Source: Ceratothoa steindachneri (taxonomy: Eukaryota > Arthropoda > Malacostraca > Isopoda > Cymothoidae). Taken from it: a stretch of 64,000 bases of DNA. The stretch covers positions 47,991,623 through 48,055,622 of the forward strand of contig OZ018324.1 in the NCBI GenBank assembly GCA_963969495.1, in the 5' to 3' direction. The notes below the pieces were generated by a model. The model was not told the DNA's origin. It was given only the letters and a program-made list of their open reading frames with translations, and did no database searches. Below, piece after piece: positions 54,075 to 64,000 of this stretch (within the stretch, counting starts at the first letter, position 1; every line of letters starts with the position of its first letter). Position numbers and translations under genes: made by a program.

Positions 54075-55824
54075 AAGAGCCCAACTGGCAACTGCCTACT
54101 AAGGCAAAAGTCACCATAATCACCTTATAGCCTAATGTTAGGTTAGATAAAAAAAAACAACAAAAATGTAAGAAAGAAGCTGGCTCCAGCATTGAGGGGA
54201 GTCCTCCATACCTGTTGCAGCAACATGCTCCTGCAAAAAGTCTGATAGTCCACAAGTCTGTGTACACAAACCCGTCCAAAGTACAAGTGGTAGCAACCCT
54301 GCTCACACAATACCGGGACAGATAACATACACGAAGATCACCCAGACTGGGACAGTGAACAAGAATGTGCCAAACAGTCTGGAGACAATGCAGTCATCGC
54401 AATAAAGTGCAGGCAAGCACTCTATCAAATGGTAGTGTTCTCACGAGTGTGCTGACCTGAAACCATCGTGGAATTGAGGGGTAGGTCCATGGGAATGTCA
54501 TGGCACAATGGCACACAACTTTAAGTTCCCCTCAGCTATCTCCCATCTCTGTTGTCAAGCAACTCAGAGGGCTGCCCTGATTCTTGCCATGTAGTGGGTG
54601 CGAAGAAGAGTGAAACAGTGGTTCAGTCACCCAGTCATTGTTGACTCTTTGGTGCCCTAATTGGTGCACTCATTCCCCACTATTCCCAAAAGTCCAGGAA
54701 CCCAGCAGAAGATAATCTCAACATTCACCCGACTCACAACATGTCATCACAGATACTGCAAACTACGGAATGTGGAGATTCCAATGCCCCAGGAGCACTC
54801 AGCGCACTTTGTGAGTCACTAAAAATCACAATCCACTCTCTGAACTGGGCGCAATGCAAGCAGTGTATTGCAACTAGCTCACCCATGAAGACAATGCAGC
54901 TTCTGGTAGAGCCCTGCTGACTTCAAACAAAGGGGATACAGTGTGGAAACTGACTCCCTCCCCCTGGGACTTGTAGCCATCTAAATAACCTGGCACAGAT
55001 CTAGCATGAAACAAAGTACACTTCAAGGTGGTGTGCTAGGCAGACTCATGAGAGATATGCTGAACCATTGGAGTTTCCTAGCCCTAAACCCAAAGAGCTT
55101 AGAATATGACTGCTGTCTATGGCACATTGAGATCAGCTGAGGAAGCAGTGAGAGCCATTGGTGACTGAGGGAGGAACTGGGATTGCATGTACAAGCGCAT
55201 AATGCACTATGCATGGTGCAGAGCAAATAGGCATCTACCCAGCATTGACAAGTAGGCTGTTAATGGAGGATGTGCAGAAGGCACCGGTCACTAGGCAAAG
55301 GCTGGTGTGGTGGATTGAGTCCACCTTTCGCAATACCCACTGGACTGCAGATGCATAAAACTCTCATCCGTATTCAAGTTTCAAATGAATAAAGGGTGGG
55401 TAAAAAAGTAAGGCAGTAGCCCTATCAAATTAAAGTTATTTCTCTGATACCGACTCATAATTCATCTTTCTTTCTACAGGTTATGGCTATCATTGGTACT
55501 CACAATTCTTGACGATGATACTGATTGTTAAAATAATACTTAAAATACTATTAATAACAGATCAGTGATCTGTTCTTACTATAATATAATTATTAATTAA
55601 CTATTCTTTTTCTATATTATTCTAAGAAAAAACCCAGGTCTTGGGAGTTTTTTTCCCCAATTCTGCCTGGTTGAGGTGGAGACAGACCTTATTCTTGGCC
55701 AAGGAAAACCAAAACCTGTGTTCTTCAGCATAGAGAGAGATGCGGTTCACTGCCTGTTGGAAATGATGTTCCATAGCTGGCAACTGGGCCTCAACAAAAG
55801 AAATTGAAATGCCATCTATATAGA

Positions 55825-58800
55825 GCAGTGTTTCCCAACCTTTTTTGGACTAACGCCCCCTTGGACACTAAATCTTTTGATATCGCCGCCTTCACCAATG
55901 AAATTTCATTGTTATTAAGTTAAAGACATTATTTTAAATATAAAAATTAGAAGAATCTCATTGAAAACTTACCTCAATATGTTTTAATGAGATGGTTGTC
56001 TTTTGTGCAATTTGGCTAACTGTTGCACCCTAGGTCAATCCTATAAGAAGTAACCTTAAATCTCCTGTTTTGTGATTTGCAGGTGGTTTCTTTGTTTTAT
56101 GAGAAGTTGAGTAACTGCACTAAACCCGGGTTCAGCCATATATGAAGATGGGAAAGCTATGAAATATAGTTTAATTGCTTCCCACAGCTTTGGATACTTT
56201 TCAGGAATTTCTTTTTGTAACCAAAATTCCCTATGGTATGATTGCTTGTATAGAGGCTTCAATTCGAAGTCATTTTTTAAACCAATTAACTCTTCTTGCA
56301 TTTTAAGATTAGTTTCATTTGTATAAACATCTGTAAATGGGTTTATCAGCCTGTCAGGTATTTTCATATTTATGAGATCTTGATATCTACAGCTCATCCT
56401 GTCCTCTGGGAAAGTTTTCAAATGTTCTAAATAAATCAAGAAGTCATCATCCATTATGGAATTATTAGTCTCATCATATTCTAGTTCATTTAGATTTGGA
56501 AACAGACAGATTTTTACGACCAATATTATTCTTGAAGAAGGAAAGCTTGTCCAAGAATGCGCAAATTTTAGATTTTGCTTAGATAAGAGTTATATCACAG
56601 CCTTGCAATTGAAAATTCAGATCATTGAATATGCTGAAGATATCTGCTAAATAGGCAATGTCCTTCTTGCAAGCTAAGAGTCCACTCAAATGAGCATATT
56701 TATTCTCTCAGAAAAATTGAATTATGCAGTTGAAAAGTGAATATAATCTCTTTAAACAGTTTCCTTTCTATAACCACCTTACTTCGGGATGTAAAAGGAA
56801 GCGATCAAATTCTTAATCATTGTTATCACAGAGCTGTTGAAATATTCAGGAATTAAGGGAATGACATTTTATTTTATTTACTGATGTAATAACAATGTTA
56901 AAAGACTTATGAAGCCAAATACTCAAGTTCCTGGCAACCATATGTTGTTGATGAATTACGCAATGTATTGTAAAAACACCGGGCACAACTTTCTTAAAAA
57001 ATGCAAGAAAAACTTTATATCATTCTGTTAATGCTGTACCTCCATCAGTCGCGCAAGCAATAATATTGCTCATTGGGATTTTTATTTTTTAACTTAAGTG
57101 TTTGTTTCAAGTTCCTTTGCAAAGAGCAGCTCTTGCTCAATTTTGTTATCTTCAATAAAGTGAACAAATCTTACAAATAGTGCTTCATTGCCTGGCAGTG
57201 TAGACTCATCCAATTGTAAACCAAATTGCTGAACCTTAAGTGTGTCACATAGGATTTCTTCAATGTCTTCAGTCATTTTGTCAACTCTCCTTTGAACAGT
57301 ATTATTACTTAGTAGAATTGATTTGGCAATTGTGCTTGGCGAAGGGTGATGTACTACTCTACGCAAGACTTCCTCTATAGCTGGAAAAATCAGTTCTCCA
57401 ATTCTATGACACTTTCCAGACCTGACAATCATTTTGGGAGATATTATATGAAAAAACAAGTCCATTGTCACATTTTTGTGATCGTTTTGTTATAAAGGAG
57501 CCAATGGTTTTTCTGTTGTTAAATCTGTCTCATAGTTTGAAAATATGACATTATCTTTTTCTTTATCAGGATGAATCTTCTTTTTAAGTGATCAGAAAGT
57601 CAGGATGGTTTCATGACCTCATTAGAGAACACTTTCTCACAGAGAGGCACATTGGCAGTTGGTTGTTATTAAGAGAACTAATAAATCCAAACTTCAAATA
57701 TTCAACACTATAGTGTCTGCACTTTCGTTTTGAGGAGTTTTTAGACATGATTTTGGGTAGTTAAACACGGTCACTATAATTCAAATATATCAGTAAATGG
57801 CAAACACAAAATTTCACCAGCAATAATGATTACAGGGAACACTGCTAACTCACAACTGAAATAATCAGGCACAGCAAACATAAAACTGGAAAAAGTGAAA
57901 ACAGCAAAAATATGTGTTAGCAAGACAATGAATAAGTTTGTATATAGTTATTAAAGTTATACAAAAATCACCATTCCTACTACTTGCATTTGTCACAATA
58001 TGGGTAAATGTTATGAAAATGATTACAACATCAAAGCTTATGTGAAAACTATTGCAAAAAAGCAATAAATAACTAATATCTCACACAAAGGAACAACCCC
58101 TACCAATACAGAACTTACGTGGAAACTAATGGCAATCCAAAACAGAGGTGGATCCAAGAGATTGTGGCTGCTACGTAAATGTTTTATACAAGTACAAAAT
58201 GGATCAAGTTTAAAGCAGCAATAACGAGTGGAAGTTTTGTGTACTTATTTTATACAAGTACAGATCGAACCTCAAACATGTTTGGCATTATTGAAGAAGT
58301 TATAGGAAACTATAAGTCAGATATCAGAGGTTTATTAAAACGTAATCAAACAAACATCTTCCGTAACAGTTTACATCAAACATGTCACCACAAACCAAAT
58401 TCTGCATGAAGAAGTATCAACAACTAGTCGTACAATACTGTTAATACAATGTATTTATAATATTAACCTATGCAAATAATGCATAGAATTTTAAATCTGT
58501 ATAAAGCTAAAATTTATAATTACACTTACATAAGTATAGACATTAATTTTTTCATAGCCACAGAGTTAAAAGGTAATCAATTTTCACGAATTATGACTAT
58601 GAGTTAGCCAATTTGGCAACCCTGTGGTGTAACACCAACAGAGCTAGAAAACAAGCACACTAACAGACATCACTGGCATCCAGTAGAATTTTCTGTATAA
58701 TTCTATAAAATTTCTGCAATACTGCAGATTTTTTGCTTTCCATAGAATTAAACTATTTCCATAGATTTCTACAGGTAAAACAAGTAGGTATGCTATAATA

Positions 58801-58890
58801 AGTGAGTAATATTTAAACTTGATATGTTTACATTGAAAAAATGCTGAATGCCCCCTTGTACCTTAACAATACCCACATTGGGAATCAGTG
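55825..58890 (-). mobile_element. hAT DNA transposon (ZBED5-like), 3.07 kb
   Basis: The left end CAGTGTTTCCCAACC (55825) and right end TTGGGAATCAGTG (58878-58890) are imperfect inverted repeats, each with a nearby GCCCCCTT segment. An 8-bp duplication flanks it: ATATAGAG (55817-55824) and ATGTAGAG (58891-58898), one base different. Eight bases is the hAT standard. Transposase pieces lie on the minus strand. Confidence 0.82.
56056..57471 (-). pseudogene. hAT transposase, ZBED5-like
   Basis: An N-terminal part (57471-57094) has FPAIEEVLRRVV, SILLSNNTVQRRVDKMTEDI and FGLQLDESTLPGNEALFVRF, the block with the first catalytic Asp of hAT transposases. A broken middle follows. The C-terminal part (56523-56056) has IEMKI-like helices and FPSSYMAEPGFSAVTQLLIK, the hAT dimerisation block that also holds the catalytic Glu. 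Stops and frameshifts in the middle (56530-57090) make it inactive. Confidence 0.75.
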
Positions 58891-58985
58891 ATGTAGAGCA
58901 TAGCGAGAACATATTCAGGCAAGGCGGACATGATGCTTTTGATGGTTGACTAAGGAATGAGACTGTACTATGGCTGGATACAAGT

Positions 58986-59449
58986 ATACAAATCTTCAAA
59001 ATTCAAAGGTTAAGTAAGGTGTAAAAAATGGGTATAGGAATAATAGTTAGAGGATATAAAATAATGATAGGGAATGGAGAAAACTGGATGTAGTTCATAA
59101 TATAGGTTAACTTGGAAGTGAGTTTCGTTGTAAAAATGGTATTGAAATGGGAATATATATTTTTTTATTTACTGAAAATGTTTACCTCTCACCTCCATTT
59201 TTCTATGAAGTTAATTATAACCTTTTGTTTCAAGATGCCCTGTAATGTTAACAAGCTTGCCAAATAATTAATGCTTTCCTTAGTCTACTTGCATTTTTTG
59301 CTGCACTTATTTCCTACTAGGCCCTCTCAGGTAACATTATGCTTTGCATGTTCTTTTATTGTTCTGTTTGTCTTGCGCTGCACTAATTAATTTGTAATTA
59401 TATACTTGTATATAATTACAAATATGTTAGGGTATTAAATATGTTCTTG
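58986..59449. other. No gene recognised
   Basis: AT-rich spacer between the LINE B6 remnant and CR1 sequence. Confidence 0.45.
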
Positions 59450-60085
59450 TTCGAAAGGAGGTGTGTGAGAGGGAATATGATTGAGCTCTTTAAAATGTTT
59501 TCCGGGATAGATAAATAGGATGTTAGCAAGTTTTTTGAGTTAGATGATGGAAATCGGACTAGAGGTCACCACTTGAAAATTAATAAGCAAGGGTGTAGGT
59601 TGGATTTAAGAAAATATTTTTTCACCAATAGAGTGGTAGATTTCTGGAACAAATTGCTGCCGAGGGTAGTAGGTAGTCCAAATCTGAAAAGTATTTAAGA
59701 GTAGGTTGGATGAGTTTATGGGGAGGGAAGGTTGTGATGGTTCCTAAGTTTTGTATATATTAATATTGTTTGTATATATCTATAGCTGCATGATTTAGTT
59801 CTTGACAAGCCTTGATTGGTGATACCCTTGTTTCTGGACGCAATCCTCTGGATGTAGTTTTCCTGGGAGTTTGGGTGCCTTAAAAAAAGAGGCCGTTTGA
59901 CTCGGATGACCTATGATGAGCCCTTGTGGCTTTTGTCATCTGCTATATTATATTGTGAGAGACTTTGATTTTGTCTTGCCCTGGTGATGGTGCTTTTTGT
60001 GGGCGGGTTTTGACGGAGGCAGATGACCTTTGATAGGCCCTGGTGGCTTTTGTCATCCGTGAAATTATGTTATGTTATGTTATCT
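59450..60085 (+). pseudogene. CR1-like LINE, C-terminus and 3' UTR
   Basis: The plus strand encodes ERRCVRGNMIELFKMFSGID, a stop, FFELDDGNRTRGHHLKINKQ and CRLDLRKYFFTNRVVDFWNK, the typical CR1 RT C-terminus. A 3' UTR follows, with GATGACCT...TGGCTTTTGTCATC twice, ending in ATGTTATGTTATGTTAT (about 60066-60082). The last 130 bases recur inverted at 50294-50424. It is 5'-truncated and contains a stop. Confidence 0.8.
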
Positions 60086-60125
60086 ATACATCATTCATTA
60101 TGTGTTCTGCCAATAGTTTAGTATA

Positions 60126-61321
60126 CAAGGGGTGGTCAATAAGTTTTGCGAATTAGTAGGGCAAAACAGAGGAAGGGGGATGGCTGTTGGTGGTTGGTGG
60201 GGGTGTCAGTCACAAATTTTTCAACAATGGAGAAGGTTGAGCACCACGCAGTGATCAACTTTTTGACCAAGGTAGGCAAGAATGCAAAAGAGATCCATGA
60301 ACGCATGGTTGCAGTTTACACCAGCACTGCCGCTTCCTATGCAACCATTCCTCGCTGGAATAGGGAGTTCCGCCATGGTTGTGAGCCCCTTGAAGATGAC
60401 CCCCATCCAGGACACCCATCAGACATGACCAACGAGGACAATGTGGCCCGTGTGGAGAGGATGATCCTCAAAAATCGAAGGGTAAAGGTCGAAGAAATCG
60501 AGCGACAACTTGGAATATCACATGGAAGTGTTATCAACATCATCCACGACAATTTGGCCATGACCAAGGTCTCTGCCCGTTGGGTCCCTAGAAACCTCAT
60601 GCCCCATGATTGACTTCAACGTCGTCAAAGTTCGGAGGAGCTGCTGCTCCTGTACAACCAAGACCCGGCGGGATTCAATTCACACATAGTGACAGGGGAT
60701 GAAACGTAGGATCTCTGGGATCTCGAGACCAAGCTCGAAAGCATGGCCTGGAAGCACAGGGGCTCTCCAAGCCCCATCAAGTTCCAGACCCAACCCTCAG
60801 CCGGGAAGATCATGGCCACCATCTCCTGGGATTCTGAGGGATTGTTGATGGTGGACTATGCGCCTCGTGGAAGGACCATCATAGGCCAATATTACACCGA
60901 GGAACTCCCTGGGTTGAAGAAGTGCATCCATCAGAAGCGGTGCGGCAAGTTGACACGCGGTGTCCTGCTCCTCCAAGACAATGCCCCTGTCCACAAGGCC
61001 AGAGTTGCACAATCTGCCCTGCATGAGTGCGGATTCGAGGAGCTCAACCACCCCCCCTACAGTCCAGATCTGGCCCCTAGCGACTACTTTTTATTCCGCC
61101 AGCTCAAGGCTGTACTGCGTGGACGCCGGTTTGGGGATGATGAAGATGTCCAGCTCGCCATCCAGGAATGGATTGAACAGCAGTCAGGAATTCAAAGCCT
61201 CAGGGACAAATGGCGCAAGTGCATTGAAGTCGAGGGTAGTTATATTGAAAAATAATAAAACACTTTTCCTCATATCTCGTTTCCTTATATCCGAATTGCA
61301 AAACTTATTGACCGCCCCTCG
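60126..61321 (+). mobile_element. mariner DNA transposon, 1196 bp, near full length
   Basis: The left end CAAGGGGTGGTCAATAAGTT (60126) and right end AACTTATTGACCGCCCCTCG (to 61321) are inverted repeats with about two differences in 24 bases. TA flanks both ends (60124-60125 and 61322-61323), the mariner target duplication. One transposase frame fills the interior. Confidence 0.92.
60227..61255 (+). pseudogene. mariner transposase with two nonsense codons
   Basis: The ATG at 60227 opens a single frame of 342 residues, the usual mariner length, broken only by TGA 60611-60613 and TAG 60708-60710. The N-terminal helix-turn-helix (VINFLTKVGKNAKEIHERM) is followed by RWVPRNL. The DD34D catalytic core is TGDET (the TAG follows at the usual Trp), LLQDNAPVHKAR and YSPDLAPSDYFLF. 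It ends with KCIEVEGSYIEK. The transposase cuts and pastes the element at TA sites. Both stops could each come from one G-to-A change of a Trp codon. No frameshift was found, so the copy is young. Confidence 0.9.
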
Positions 61322-61323
61322 TA

Positions 61324-61847
61324 TGTAAAGATTAAGGCAAATGGTTTTTCATTTCTTTTTTAGGGCAATGAAAGTTTAGTTTAAGGAAACTTGAGCAACA
61401 TTCATCACTTTCACTGATTTCAGAAATTTGAAAATTGTACCAATTCGCTATCTCTTTTCTCGGTTATAATGAGTATAGGGAAGCTGTGTATTGTCAATTT
61501 TTCAATGTACAATTGATTCCAGTTGAGGAGTGTCCTGAATTTTGGCAAGTGACTTCAATAAGTCAGGGTAATTAATGTAATTTGCACTCAGATCTTATTC
61601 TTGAAAACAGTCTTGTGACTGTATTCATAATTTTTTTTAATGACTGATTATACTTATGTTCACTGTGTATGTTATGTTACTGTGGGCTTGTGTTTTGCTA
61701 GGCTAGAAGTTCAGAAGGAAGCATAGAGCACTATTGCAATAAATGTACTTTACTGTTTTTTGGAAAGCAACCAGATATCCCTGAATATAATTTTGGATTT
61801 ATGGCATATATTATTGTTCTGGTTTATAAATGCAAATAGTTGTAAAT
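61324..61847. other. No gene recognised
   Basis: AT-rich spacer with a short TATGTTATGTTA segment at about 61668-61680. Nothing is coding. Confidence 0.5.
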
Positions 61848-62126
61848 AATTGGAATTATAGACCGACCAGGGCCAGCTAACCCCAGCCATTTTTTTCTAC
61901 CCCAGTCCCATCCCAGCCATCCGTTGTGTCAAAATCGGGGTTGGAGGTGGGGGGGTTTGTATTTTTATACCTTAATCATTTGTGGAAATTGAAAAATCAT
62001 TTATTGAAACAATAGTTTTATTTTCAACGTTGTAAGCACTCATATACTGTAATAATAGATATTTAATATTTCCTTTTATCAATTCCTTTGAAATAAAAAA
62101 ATTACTTGATGAAGAGTGAACATTAC

Positions 62127-63260
62127 ACATCCTCTGAATGATCAGTATCGGTGTCTGTATCTATATCAACATCATATTCTTTAGAGTTTAGTAGAATAAA
62201 CCTTTCAGGAACACTTGGTAATGAAGTTTCATAGGCAATGGCTCTCAAGTTATACTTCAGAAACAGCAGTGTTTCAACATTCTTTGGCAGTAATTTGACA
62301 CGATCCTTATGAAGTGTTTTTCCAACTTTTAAGTCTCTTTTGCTAGGTGTTGAGCTTGGTGGTGATCCCAGATAACATATCCATATTACCTGTTAATCAT
62401 CAGCTTAACTCCACTTTGTTCAAGCACTGAATGATGGATGACTAAGTGTAGGATGTGGCAGAAGCATCTTATGTTTTCATATCCTGCATTTTTTATTGCT
62501 AGAATGATGTTACTGGCATTGTCTGTCACAATGACATGCAAGTTACTTAATCTCCAGTCAGTGCATATATCCTTCACAGATGAAGAGAGGTTTGATGCCG
62601 TATGAGCTGTGTATTATAGCGAATGCATCGCAGTACTGCAAGTTTCCTCTTGAAATCCCTTGTAATCCAGTGGGCAGTTATGGACATGAATGATTCCTTG
62701 CTTGGGGGATGACCAAATGTCAGTTGTAATGCTGTAAGTTCCATTTTCACTGGAGTTTGTTTTTAATGACTGCTTGACAGCATACTGAACTTTTTCATTT
62801 AATTCTGGCACAAGTTTAGTCCTTATTATTTTTTCAGATGTAACTTTGAACTTTTTTGAAAGATGGCTTACAAATTTGGAAGTGTGCATTTTCTAGTTTC
62901 ATAGGACTTCAATCCATCATAAAGCCAATAAGTGAGAAGCTTTTCGCCTTCAATCTGTTCAGGGTGTTTTGAATCCCATTTTTCTCCAGTATCAAATGTC
63001 TCCTTAAGAGTTAGCTGTTTTGTTGTAGAAATTGTAGACTTTTCCTTGCAAAACATAAACTTGAGCTCTATCTTCTTGCATTTTCCTCTTCTTCTCTTTC
63101 TTCTGCCTGTTTTCCTTCTGCAAGAGAATGTTCACCTTCATGCTTTGCCTTCAAGTGTGCCCACAGTGATTTAGTAGAAAAAGATTTACTACTAGCTCCA
63201 GCAGATCCTCTTCTTATTTCAGTGTTGCAAATAGTAAATGTTGCCACTTCATCTCATACA
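62127..63260 (-). pseudogene. hAT transposase with BED finger, internally deleted
   Basis: The minus strand begins near 63260 with TFTICNTEIRRG and STKSLWAHLKAKH, a BED finger whose second Cys is Glu. Then come LTLKETFDTGEKWDSKHPEQ, FVSHLSKKFKVTSEKIIRTK, GTYSITTDIWSSPKQG (first catalytic Asp block), HVIVTDNASNIILAIKNAGY (second Asp) and RCFCHILHLVIHH. After a gap, LLPKNVETLLFLKYNLRAI gives the end of the dimerisation region, and the frame stops near 62127. Much of the C-terminal insertion and catalytic region is missing between about 62390 and 62340. Frameshifts near 62600 and 62880 add to the loss. Confidence 0.7.
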
Positions 63261-63399
63261 TGGACTACCATAAAGTAGTCCAACACTGCTGACACCAGAC
63301 GCTTAGTAGGTATAGTAATTTGTAATTTTACTGACTAATAACTATTCACTCAGTAACGCTAATCAATAATAGTTAAATGTTTCTATTTTCTAATCAGGT

Positions 63400-63880
63400 T
63401 CTGGTTGTTCGGCCACCCTTTGTATCGGGATATGGCATTTATTTTCTGTGGAGAGGAGAAATAATTTATTTGCCTTGTTCATTTCTCTTCTTCCACACAC
63501 ACTGCAAAAATTTCTTTGTTGCTCTTACTATTCCTATTCTCTTGTCATCTATATCTTTTCTTCCACACTCAGTCCATAATCCTCCCTTCTCTCCACATCC
63601 TCCCACTTTTCTCTTCTCAACTCTATCACCAATTCTTCTTTCAATTTCTCCCTCTAGAGACTGTGGCCCACACACTCAACAATCAAATGTTCTATAGATT
63701 CTCTCTGCCCCCATAGGCACCATTTGCATCCGTGCTCTCCTCCATTCCATCTATACATTCGCCCCTTCACCTCCAAGGATTCAGTCCATACCTTGAATAG
63801 TAACTGGCTTGCAAAACTCCCATCATCAATCACCACTCACAGACCTTCAAACTTGACTGCAGTCTGCCCCAGCCCCAGCC
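63400..63880 (-). pseudogene. LINE E type C-terminal fragment
   Basis: The minus strand encodes SQLLFKVWTESLEVKGRMYR, then CKWCLWGQRESIEHLIVEC (a Cys-Cys-His-Cys motif of LINE C-termini) and, in another frame, IGIVRATKKFLQCVWKKRN. It matches the end of the LINE type whose RT pieces lie at 12.2, 19.4 and 26.5 kb. It lies between hAT sequence and the right inverted repeat. Confidence 0.55.
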
Positions 63881-64000
63881 CGACAAAATTATGACCCCAG
63901 TTGGTCTATAATTGGAATTGCATATATATATTAGGTAGATAAGTTTTTTCTCATTAAATTTAATCTTAAGGATTTCTATTTTTTCTCTATCTAATGTTAG

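Larger units (their letters stand above)
54075..58985 (-). mobile_element. LINE B6, decayed and split by a hAT element
   Basis: The 3' hairpins (54087-54115 and 54128-54143) lead on the minus strand into C-terminal and RNase H debris and an RT-thumb region to about 55430. About 210 unrelated bases (55440-55640) follow, then RT sequence (55650-55824), the hAT element (55825-58890) and more RT sequence (58891-58985). The hAT lies at the codons of the YVDD box. Stops are frequent throughout. Confidence 0.7.
61848..63919. mobile_element. Second hAT-like element bounded by 28-bp inverted repeats
   Basis: AATTGGAATTATAGACCGAC at 61848 and the reverse complement at 63892-63919 (AATTCCAATTATAGACCAAC) match at about 22 of 28 positions. 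The interior carries a hAT transposase on the minus strand and a LINE remnant at 63400-63880. A clean 8-bp target duplication was not found, so the ends are tentative. Confidence 0.4.

Overview
This window looks like a repeat-dominated animal nuclear genome. An arthropod, perhaps a decapod-like crustacean, is my best guess. The basis is long (TA)n arrays, spliced exons with GT/AG borders, and a mix of Ty3/Gypsy, Penelope-like, CR1-like and RNase H-bearing LINE, mariner and hAT elements. The species is inference. No bacterial-type operons or CRISPR arrays are present. Most coding sequence is transposon debris. Three LINE families recur and I name them locally A, B and D; every copy lies on the minus strand.

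Layout. 1-7.6 kb: a Ty3/Gypsy LTR element on the plus strand, cut by the left edge (gag, a predicted -1 frameshift signal, and a pol with an unusual extra segment). 8.4-10.5 kb: a decayed DDE-type transposase-like gene. 10.6-19.7 kb: old fragments of CR1, other LINEs, Penelope-like and Tc1/mariner elements between large (TA)n tracts. 19.9-26.5 kb: LINE A1 carrying a nested B copy. 27.1-34.8 kb: two spliced exons of a host gene with a La-type xRRM, separated by a 7.1 kb intron filled with LINE copies, including a 1.84 kb tandem duplication. 34.8-38.1 kb: decayed B copies, tRNA-like SINEs and a CR1 piece. 38.7-39.1 kb: a host exon with an acidic stretch and a PHD-type zinc finger. 39.5-41.8 kb: LINE D. 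41.8-47.9 kb: the most complete LINE (A2). 48.3-52 kb: LINE B5. 52.0-52.8 kb: a large foldback repeat. 53.0-53.8 kb: a host exon encoding an octapeptide repeat. 54-59 kb: LINE B6 split by a 3.07 kb hAT element. 59.4-61.3 kb: a CR1 3' end and a nearly intact mariner. 61.8-63.9 kb: a second hAT element and a LINE remnant.

The most unusual system is the Gypsy element. Between RNase H and integrase, its pol polyprotein carries an OTU-like domain (Ser where the catalytic Cys should be) followed by a second retropepsin-like domain with a DTGA motif. The usual protease before the reverse transcriptase carries DSGC instead. The gag stop is preceded in the correct phase by GGGAAAC, a 9-nt spacer and a 9-bp stem-loop, which fits a -1 frameshift into pol. 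A second notable signal is a pair of hairpins shared by the 3' ends of six LINE B copies. A third is the host gene architecture, in which all identified splice sites are phase 0 and the introns hold same-strand LINE copies.
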